From contig CAYPWJ010000033.1 of NCBI GenBank assembly GCA_964414415.1, positions 1 through 9,940 of the forward strand: a stretch of 9,940 nt of DNA, written 5' to 3'. The notes below the pieces were generated by a model. The model did no database searches. It was not told the DNA's origin and worked only from the letters and a program-made list of their open reading frames with translations. The translations under genes were made by a program, and so were the position numbers. Source of the stretch: CAZESS01 sp964414415. GTDB lineage: Archaea; Thermoplasmatota; E2; UBA202; DSCA01. Positions 1 through 3,941 of this stretch are shown here, in pieces. Position 1 is the stretch's first letter; the number at the start of each line of letters is the position of its first letter.

Positions 1-8
1 ATACCTCC

Positions 9-48
9 CGAAAGTGTTCGGGCGCGACCGAACACAATGCGAAGGTAT
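9..48. repeat. 40-bp direct repeat, copy 1
   Basis: These 40 bases are identical, in the same orientation, to 1161-1200, exactly 1152 bp away. The unit contains an inverted repeat (GTGTTCGG, six bases, CCGAACAC) followed by AATGCGAAGGTAT, and both copies then run into an AT-rich TATA-like stretch (TATTAATAA here, TATAAAAAA in copy 2). The ATG inside the unit is followed in this copy by three codons and TAA, so the unit is conserved as a DNA element and not as coding sequence. The two copies bracket a two-gene, lower-GC block. Confidence 0.95.
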
Positions 49-54
49 TAATAA
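14..54 (+). promoter_or_regulatory. operator-like dyad plus TATA-like promoter, copy 1
   Basis: The dyad at 14-35 has 8-bp perfect arms; allowing one mismatched pair it extends to 11-bp arms with no spacer. It is followed 10 bp later by a TATA-like TATTAATAA at 46-54. Spacing from the dyad to the TATA-like box matches the copy in front of the regulator gene at 1228. Transcription from here would start near 76 and run rightward, antisense to the gene ending at 150, with no convincing reading frame ahead of it. It may therefore be a relic promoter, an antisense or small-RNA promoter, or an operator acting on genes left of the window. Dyad seen; promoter activity inferred. Confidence 0.5.
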
Positions 55-61
55 CGGATAG

Positions 62-66
62 AAAAA
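62..66 (-). terminator. possible oligo-T terminator of the two-gene block
   Basis: On the minus strand this reads TTTTT, about 85 nt beyond the stop codon at 150. Archaeal RNA polymerase can terminate at short U tracts without a hairpin, so this is a candidate end for the leftward transcript. No strong hairpin precedes it. Weak evidence. Confidence 0.2.
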
Positions 67-149
67 GCGAAATGGCATAGGCTGGCGAGGGTCAGGATAG
101 TTTCACATCGGCACCGATACGGCTACCGCAATCTCTCTCAATGATGTTG

Positions 150-617
150 TCAGAGCTCTTTGTGGACATGGAATATAGTGGTGTTCCAGATAAATCGATA
201 TGTGTCATAAAATGAGAATATAGAGAATACCGCTATCGAGATGGTAACAAGGGTCAGGATGGCCTCTTCCTTTGCGATGATGTCCATCAGGAATAGGGCG
301 ACGATGCAGGCGGCGGCAATGATGAGGAGGTCTCGTATGAGACGTCTGAACTGCTGCCGCAACTCGAAAAGATTGTCGTATTCCCTGTGGTCGCCTGTAT
401 CTTCAAGCCGCTGATGTTTGTCGTAGTGATGACTGAAGAAGAGAGCGACGAGGCCTGCAAGAGCGGTCGTAGCAGGTATCAAAGCGAAAAAAATGGTGGG
501 TGCCACATTGCTCATAGTGTAGTCTTCATCGACATAACACAGGAGCCCTGATGTGGTCCAGAGAACAACGACGGTCGCCCATCGAAACCATCCTTTTTTG
601 AGGAATTCACTCTCCAT
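150..617 (-). CDS. four-helix membrane protein, family not recognised
   Basis: This 155-residue protein has four hydrophobic segments (about residues 12-29, 39-62, 96-114 and 118-137). Between helices 2 and 3 is a charged, His-rich cytosolic-looking stretch (SHHYDKHQRLEDTGDHREYD, about 62-81) with Arg-rich flanks (RQQFRRLIRD). I do not recognise a named family; transporter, sensor or accessory roles are all possible. The start ATG at 617 lies inside the end of the upstream secreted-protein gene, with an 11-nt overlap, and is preceded by a modest purine-rich GGGATAGGGAAAG, which suggests translational coupling. The stop is TGA. Part of the gene is AT-rich (about 35% GC over 181-240) compared with about 62% in the gene at 1848, though GC varies within it. 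Together with its partner it is flanked by the two copies of the 40-bp repeat. Confidence 0.75.
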   Translation of the reverse strand: MESEFLKKGWFRWATVVVLWTTSGLLCYVDEDYTMSNVAPTIFFALIPATTALAGLVALFFSHHYDKHQRLEDTGDHREYDNLFELRQQFRRLIRDLLIIAAACIVALFLMDIIAKEEAILTLVTISIAVFSIFSFYDTYRFIWNTTIFHVHKEL

Positions 618-1113
618 CTTTCCCTATCCCTGTAAATCCTTCGTGTTCCGGCGGAGCATCGTGTATTCCCTGCGCTATTAGGTTCTCCACCCGTATCACA
701 TTCGTGGGGGAATAGAGCGTTTCCATCCTTCCCTGTGTCGTAATTTCTTGCTCAGCATAAAAAATAGTAATCGCCACTTTTTCACAGTCAGGCACATCAG
801 AAAGATGGACGTGGAGGGTATTATCGTGCTGTATCTCAATCTCTTTGACGGTAACACCATCCATTTTCCGTTCTTCAGATAGAAAAGTCATCTGTATTTT
901 TTCTGGCCGTAGGCGGGCAGAAATAGTATCGTGTTCTTTCTTGGTTAACCGATTGATGTAAACATCTGCGACGCCATTTTCGCCACGGAATATACGAGGA
1001 GGAACGACCCGAACGTCAGCCGCTCCCACATTTTCTCCTTCGCCTGCAAAAGCCAACGACGTACCTCCAACTAACAGATATATAACGAGTATACTCGCCA
1101 TTTTGGCCTTCAT
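607..1113 (-). CDS. small secreted protein, function unknown
   Basis: This 168-residue protein starts with a clear Sec signal peptide: MKAK, a hydrophobic core to about residue 20, then a Leu-Ala-Phe-Ala/Gly site with cleavage likely after residue 23. The mature part (about 145 residues) is rich in alternating hydrophobic/polar stretches such as KEIEIQHDNTLHVHLSD and EKVAITIFYAEQ, typical of a beta-sandwich. It has one Cys (110) and no lipobox. I recognise no named family. The ATG at 1113 is chosen over a longer open frame reaching 1311 because a Shine-Dalgarno sequence (GAGGTG, 7-nt spacing) and a signal peptide sit exactly here, and the extension would overlap the divergent regulator. The next gene overlaps its end by 11 nt, so the pair probably forms one operon in which the exported protein acts with the membrane protein. 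GC is low (about 38% over 721-780 and 841-900). Confidence 0.8.
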   Translation of the reverse strand: MKAKMASILVIYLLVGGTSLAFAGEGENVGAADVRVVPPRIFRGENGVADVYINRLTKKEHDTISARLRPEKIQMTFLSEERKMDGVTVKEIEIQHDNTLHVHLSDVPDCEKVAITIFYAEQEITTQGRMETLYSPTNVIRVENLIAQGIHDAPPEHEGFTGIGKDGE

Positions 1114-1120
1114 TCCCTTC

Positions 1121-1126
1121 CACCTC
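1121..1126 (-). promoter_or_regulatory. ribosome binding site fixing the 1113 start
   Basis: On the minus strand this reads GAGGTG, seven bases before the ATG at 1113. It decides between this start and the longer open frame that would begin at 1311 inside the divergent gene. Confidence 0.7.
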
Positions 1127-1147
1127 ACCCTTACAACGCACCCCTTC

Positions 1148-1156
1148 AATATATAT
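1148..1156 (-). promoter_or_regulatory. TATA box for the leftward two-gene operon
   Basis: The minus strand reads ATATATATT. With the usual archaeal spacing (about 26 nt from box centre) transcription would start near 1126, giving a leader of roughly a dozen bases that begins at the GAGGTG Shine-Dalgarno sequence. The conserved dyad at 1166-1187 lies about 10 bp upstream of this box, well placed to control this promoter as well as the divergent one. Confidence 0.55.
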
Positions 1157-1160
1157 CCAT

Positions 1161-1200
1161 CGAAAGTGTTCGGGCGCGACCGAACACAATGCGAAGGTAT
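1161..1200. repeat. 40-bp direct repeat, copy 2
   Basis: Identical to 9-48 over all 40 bases, with the identity ending at 1160/1161 on the left and at 1200/1201 on the right. It lies between the divergent promoters of the secreted-protein gene and the regulator gene. After the last identical base both copies stay AT-rich and differ at only two of the next seven positions, so the TATA-like part is also partly conserved. Confidence 0.95.
1166..1187. promoter_or_regulatory. operator-like dyad between divergent promoters
   Basis: Arms GTGTTCGG and CCGAACAC are separated by GCGCGA; extended inward, 10 of 11 pairs are complementary, so the 22 bp look like a dimer binding site. It lies between the leftward TATA box (1148-1156) and the rightward one (1198-1206). 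The likeliest ligand is the winged-helix protein encoded immediately to the right, acting on both directions. The pairing is seen; the regulator assignment is inferred. Confidence 0.6.
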
Positions 1201-1225
1201 AAAAAACCACTCGTGGTTTTTTATA
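1198..1225. promoter_or_regulatory. perfect 28-bp palindrome with TATA boxes on both strands
   Basis: Arms TATAAAAAACCAC and GTGGTTTTTTATA are perfect 13-bp complements around TC. The plus-strand TATAAAAAA at 1198-1206 is centred about 26 bp before the ATG at 1228, so it fits a promoter for a leaderless transcript of the regulator gene. The mirror-image TATA box on the minus strand could start leftward transcription near 1195. The palindrome ends 2 bp before the ATG, and a dimeric protein bound here would cover the TATA box and the start site. This is most simply read as an autoregulatory operator. Confidence 0.7.
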
Positions 1226-1227
1226 CG

Positions 1228-1758
1228 ATGGCGGATGTGGACAGCCAGTCGTTGGAGAAGGAAGACCTGAAGATTCTGGGGACCGAGAGCCGGGTGAAAA
1301 TCCTGAAGCATCTCGGCAAGCGGAAGATGACGGTTTCCGAGCTCTCCCGCCAGGTAGACCTGAGCAAGTCAACCGTCCACGAGCACCTGGCAACCCTGGC
1401 AGATGCCGGTTTCATCGAAAAATCAGCCAACAACGGAAACATCTGGGTCTACTACCATCTCACCGACAAGGGAAAAAAGGCGCTGCGTTCCCGAACCAGG
1501 TTTTTCCTGATGCTGTCGTCAGCCATTGTGGTGCTCCTGCTGGGCCTGGCGCGGCTCTGGCAGTACGCCAGCAAATACTTGAGGGATACGCACGATGCAT
1601 GGCGTGTAGAAGATATTGTGTCCGGAGGGCCGGGAGGAGCGTCTCTCCCTGTTGTAGCCATCGTATTGCTCCTCGTATCGCTCGCTTTGTTCGCCGTTTC
1701 GTGGCTGTCATGGAAAACCTGGACAAAAAAGGCACGGGTCGTCCAAGCGTCGGGATGA
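1228..1758 (+). CDS. membrane-anchored ArsR-type winged-helix transcriptional regulator
   Basis: The 176-residue protein begins with an ArsR-like winged helix-turn-helix domain (about residues 10-86): DLKILGTESRVKILKHL, then TVSELSRQVDLSKSTVHEHL with a recognition helix near 46-59, then a wing ending in WVYYHLTDKGKKAL. Two membrane segments follow (about 92-110 and 140-161) joined by a loop of about 30 residues, and a Lys/Arg-rich tail. Such membrane-tethered regulators are common in archaea and are thought to link DNA binding to an envelope signal. The ATG at 1228 is preferred over one at 1189: the domain starts normally from it, the 1189 ATG lies inside the 40-bp repeat, and the TATA box at 1198-1206 would place the transcript start close to 1228 with no room for a leader. 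The divergent operon and the flanking palindromes suggest autoregulation and control of the leftward genes. Confidence 0.88.
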   Translation: MADVDSQSLEKEDLKILGTESRVKILKHLGKRKMTVSELSRQVDLSKSTVHEHLATLADAGFIEKSANNGNIWVYYHLTDKGKKALRSRTRFFLMLSSAIVVLLLGLARLWQYASKYLRDTHDAWRVEDIVSGGPGGASLPVVAIVLLLVSLALFAVSWLSWKTWTKKARVVQASG

Positions 1759-1813
1759 ACATCGGTGCCTCTGTTTCACCCGGCCGGCTTTTCGTTCTCC
1801 GCCGGCGAAAACC

Positions 1814-1821
1814 TATAAAAA
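1814..1821 (+). promoter_or_regulatory. TATA box for the membrane protein gene
   Basis: TATAAAAA in CCTATAAAAAC lies 27-34 bp before the ATG at 1848. Expected transcription would start around 1840-1845, giving a very short leader or none, although a good GGGAGGG Shine-Dalgarno-like sequence at 1835-1841 is also present, so the true start site is ambiguous. The surrounding 1759-1847 gap also contains two GCCGGC hexamers flanking a TTTTCG/CGAAAA partial dyad, of unknown significance. Confidence 0.5.
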
Positions 1822-1847
1822 CATCTGCCGATACGGGAGGGATTACC

Positions 1848-2453
1848 ATGCGACACGCGCGTGCAATCGGCGTTTTGGTCGCCGTAATTGTTTGTGCATC
1901 CCTGGCGGCATCGCTGGCGGGTATCCTGTCCAGCCACGGCCCCGGAGAATACGAGTATACGTCTATTCGCGGCGAAAACGTCACCATCTACGGCAGGGGC
2001 TTCTACCGGCACATGCCGTCGGATGTCGCTGTTCAGGGCATCGCGCAGGACTATGTCACCTTGCTCGCCGGGATTCCATTGCTCGCCGTATCGTTTTTGC
2101 TCGCCCAACGTGATTCGATGCGGGGGCGTTACATGCTGGCCGGCGCGCTCGGCTATTTCACGGTGACCTATGTTTTTTATCTGTGCATGGCGATGTACAA
2201 CGAGCTGTTTTTGCTCTGGGTGCTGCTGGCGTCGGCCAGCCTTTACGCCTTTGTCGTCACGCTGCTCTCGTTCGACCTTGACGGCATCCGGGCATGGTTC
2301 AACGGCCGGGTGCCGCACCGCCTGGTCGGCGGGTTTTTGATGGCCAACGCGGGCCTCATCGGCGTGATGTGGCTCGGCGTCGTCGTCCCGCCGTTGCTGG
2401 ACGGCTCGATTTATCCGGCAGACCTGTACCATTTCACGACGCTCATCGTCTAG
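1848..2453 (+). CDS. polytopic membrane protein, N-terminal part before an in-frame TAG
   Basis: These 201 codons encode an N-terminal membrane segment (about 7-27), an extracytoplasmic stretch with GENVTIYGRGFYRH (about 42-55), then membrane segments near 70-86, 95-116, 119-142 and 160-182. The frame ends at TAG (2451-2453) but continues open in the same phase for another 92 codons that encode three more membrane segments. The pattern (IRGE-x-V-x-IYGRGFYR, then TTL-x-x-x-x-LDL and a basic RRR turn) resembles, from memory, a family of uncharacterised seven- to eight-helix membrane proteins of bacteria and archaea in which both parts are one chain. The start ATG at 1848 has GGGAGGG upstream with good spacing; an open frame back to 1599 overlaps the regulator gene and lacks support. 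It follows the regulator in the same direction, so a functional link is possible. Function unknown. Confidence 0.75.
   Translation: MRHARAIGVLVAVIVCASLAASLAGILSSHGPGEYEYTSIRGENVTIYGRGFYRHMPSDVAVQGIAQDYVTLLAGIPLLAVSFLLAQRDSMRGRYMLAGALGYFTVTYVFYLCMAMYNELFLLWVLLASASLYAFVVTLLSFDLDGIRAWFNGRVPHRLVGGFLMANAGLIGVMWLGVVVPPLLDGSIYPADLYHFTTLIV
2451..2453 (+). other. in-frame TAG inside an otherwise intact membrane protein gene
   Basis: Codon 202 of the frame starting at 1848. The codons on both sides encode TTLIV and then GLDLSILLPA, which read as one continuous segment leading into a membrane helix. A single base change from CAG (Gln), TAT or TAC (Tyr) would give this TAG. The options are a recent inactivating mutation, a sequence error, readthrough, or amber decoding such as pyrrolysine insertion. 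Confidence 0.8.
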
Positions 2454-2732
2454 GGGTTGGACCTGTCCATCCTGCTGCCCGCCTCGTTCATCGCCGGGCT
2501 ACTGTTTCTGCGACGGCGTCGCTATGGCTACCTGCTGGCGCCGATGTACATCGTGTTCCTGTCGCTGCTGATGATGGCGCTGTCCGCAAAGGTCGCGGCA
2601 ATGTCGCTATCCGGCGTCGGGGCGGGCCCGGCCCTGGTCATCATTCCTGCAATCACCGCCATCGCTATTATGTGCGCGGGGCTGACCCTGCGGAGCGTGC
2701 AGAGGGAAAAAAGCACGGCATCGCTGTCGTAG
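2454..2732 (+). pseudogene. C-terminal part of the membrane protein, after the in-frame TAG
   Basis: The 92 codons after the TAG stay in the same frame as the gene at 1848 and encode DLSILLPASFIAGLLF, a RRRR turn, and two further membrane segments (about 229-250 and 260-281 of the joined chain), ending at TAG (2730-2732). Codon composition and GC match the upstream part and there is no second lesion. A TTG at 2457 could be called as a separate start, but it has no spaced Shine-Dalgarno sequence (the GGGG touches it) and would begin in mid-domain. I therefore treat this as the second half of one gene of 294 codons that is either broken by one point mutation or read through. Confidence 0.65.
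2707..2712 (-). terminator. oligo-T terminator candidate for the HD gene transcript
   Basis: On the minus strand this is TTTTTT, 24-29 nt past the HD gene stop at 2736, lying inside the end of the convergent membrane protein gene. It fits hairpin-independent archaeal termination at U tracts. Inferred from position only. Confidence 0.35.
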
Positions 2733-2735
2733 CGT

Positions 2736-3941
2736 CTATCCCCACAGCACCTCGGGCGCAATATCGGCCACCTTTTTGCGTGCCTGCTCGGGGCAGATGA
2801 CCATGACGCCCCAGTCGGTGACGCCGCGGAGCTGGAGCGCGTCGACCAGGGGCGTGTAGTCGCTCAATGGGGCGGCGCTGCCGCCATCGAGGATGGGGAC
2901 GTCCATCTGTCGGAGGCGTGGTTCGCTGAGGAGGACGTCGCGGTTGGGCACGTCGACGATGACGGAGCCGCTGTCGAGGCCGGCTCGCCTGGTGATCTCT
3001 CGTTCCGCCGCTGCCGCGTCGAGCTCGGCGAGATGCCGGCGTTGCTCGGTGTCCATGCCCGCCAGGTCACAGCGGTAGGCGCTCTTGAACAGGCATCGAT
3101 ACTTGATGCGGCGGACGATGTCGTGCTGGAAGCCACCCTGTTGCTTGAGGTGCTGGAGGAGCTCGCCGTCAGTCAGAAGAGAGAAATTGAGCGGCATCGC
3201 GTGTTCGACGGCGCGGAGGAGCATGAGCTCGGCGATGCGCACCGTCTTGTGCAGATACACGGATGAATACATGAGCGAGCGGGCGACCAGCATGCTCTCC
3301 AGGGCGCTGACGCCTTTTTTGTGCACCACGACGTGGTCGTCGTGCAGCGCAAGGGTCTGCATGATGCGGTCGAAGTCGATGACGCCGTATGCCACGCCGG
3401 TGTAGTGTGCATCGCGCCGGAGGTAGTCTATCTGGTCTGCGTCGATCGGCCCGTGGACGAGGTCGGAGAGGTAACCGCGCTCGCCGGACAGGATGGCGTT
3501 TATTGCCGTGGGGTCGATGCCGTGGCGTTCGAGGAGTGCCGGCAATGGCTCGACGTCGGCGTCCTCCAGCTCGCGTTGCCCGTCGATGAGCTCCCGGGTG
3601 AGCTCCATGTGGTCCTTGCCCGTCGCCTCGTGGAGCAGCCGTTCAAGCGTGTGGGAGTAGGGTCCGTGTCCGATGTCGTGGAGCAGCGCGGCGATGGCGA
3701 CCTGCCGTTGCTCCGCTTCGTGGAGGTCGAGCGCTGTGGCCATCCGCCGGGCGACGTGGCAGGTGCCCAGCGAGTGCTCGAGCCTGGTGTGGTTTGCCCC
3801 GGGATAGACGAGGTAGGTGAGCCCGAGCTGCCGGATGCCGTGGAGCCGCTGCAGCTCCGGCCGGTGGAGCACGTCGAGAAACAGGTCGGCGACGGGGATG
3901 TTGCCGTAGACAGAGTCACGGATGATTTTTTTCTGGGTCAT
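2736..3941 (-). CDS. HD-domain dNTP triphosphohydrolase-like protein (SAMHD1/COG1078 type)
   Basis: This 401-residue cytoplasmic enzyme starts with IIRDSVYGNI, the typical opening of SAMHD1-like HD phosphohydrolases, which hydrolyse dNTPs to deoxynucleoside and triphosphate. Visible catalytic elements: HTRLEHSLG (Arg53, metal-ligand His56), ALLHDIGHGPYSH (His88-Asp89 pair, His92, His97), His111 in KDHMEL, and GPIDADQIDYLRRDAHYTG, where Asp169, Tyr173 and Asp177 align with SAMHD1 Asp311, Tyr315 and Asp319. Gln170 sits where SAMHD1 has the substrate-contacting Lys312, so substrate choice may differ. The C-terminal 150 residues are less conserved. The ATG at 3941 is preferred to a GTG at 3974: it overlaps the preceding gene's stop as ATGA and places IIRD at the usual distance from the N terminus. 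Stop is TAG. The gene converges with the membrane protein gene, leaving 3 bp between the stops. Confidence 0.88.
   Translation of the reverse strand: MTQKKIIRDSVYGNIPVADLFLDVLHRPELQRLHGIRQLGLTYLVYPGANHTRLEHSLGTCHVARRMATALDLHEAEQRQVAIAALLHDIGHGPYSHTLERLLHEATGKDHMELTRELIDGQRELEDADVEPLPALLERHGIDPTAINAILSGERGYLSDLVHGPIDADQIDYLRRDAHYTGVAYGVIDFDRIMQTLALHDDHVVVHKKGVSALESMLVARSLMYSSVYLHKTVRIAELMLLRAVEHAMPLNFSLLTDGELLQHLKQQGGFQHDIVRRIKYRCLFKSAYRCDLAGMDTEQRRHLAELDAAAAEREITRRAGLDSGSVIVDVPNRDVLLSEPRLRQMDVPILDGGSAAPLSDYTPLVDALQLRGVTDWGVMVICPEQARKKVADIAPEVLWG
2773..2777 (+). terminator. oligo-T terminator candidate for the rightward genes
   Basis: A TTTTT run about 40 nt after the stop at 2732, within the end of the convergent HD gene. 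It mirrors the T tract on the other strand at 2707-2712, so both transcripts may end by overlapping each other. Position-based inference only. Confidence 0.25.
3938..3941 (-). other. ATGA stop-start overlap
   Basis: Minus-strand ATGA: the TGA stop of the giant surface protein is 3940-3938 and the ATG start of the HD hydrolase is 3941-3939. Such overlaps usually mean translational coupling within one transcript. The only nearby Shine-Dalgarno-like sequence (GGGAGTG) is about 10 bases away and weak, which also favours coupling. Confidence 0.75.

Noticed and set aside
141..215. 24-codon plus-strand open frame downstream of the copy 1 promoter
   Set aside because: No ribosome binding site, antisense to the gene ending at 150, and no recognisable features.
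9..1200. Two-gene block as an insertion sequence with terminal repeats
   Set aside because: The repeats are direct, not inverted, no transposase is encoded, and 40 bp is too long for an ordinary target-site duplication. Left open as a non-IS insertion.
1198..1225. The 28-bp palindrome as a transcription terminator
   Set aside because: Only a 2-bp centre and few GC pairs. It lies between divergent genes whose transcripts run away from it, and its TATA boxes are placed for initiation.
1189..1227. Upstream ATG at 1189 for the winged-helix regulator
   Set aside because: It lies inside the 40-bp repeat, whose other copy stops after four codons, and it would make the palindrome and TATA box part of the coding sequence.
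1114..1311. N-terminal extension of the secreted-protein gene up to 1311
   Set aside because: It overlaps the divergent regulator and its promoter. A Shine-Dalgarno site and a signal peptide mark the 1113 start.
2457..2732. Independent 91-residue gene starting with TTG
   Set aside because: Same frame as the gene upstream, begins in mid-domain, and the only purine run touches the start codon.
2451..2738. Genome-wide reassignment of TAG
   Set aside because: The HD gene and the 2732 frame both end at TAG with no meaningful sequence beyond, so the window gives no support for TAG being always read as sense.
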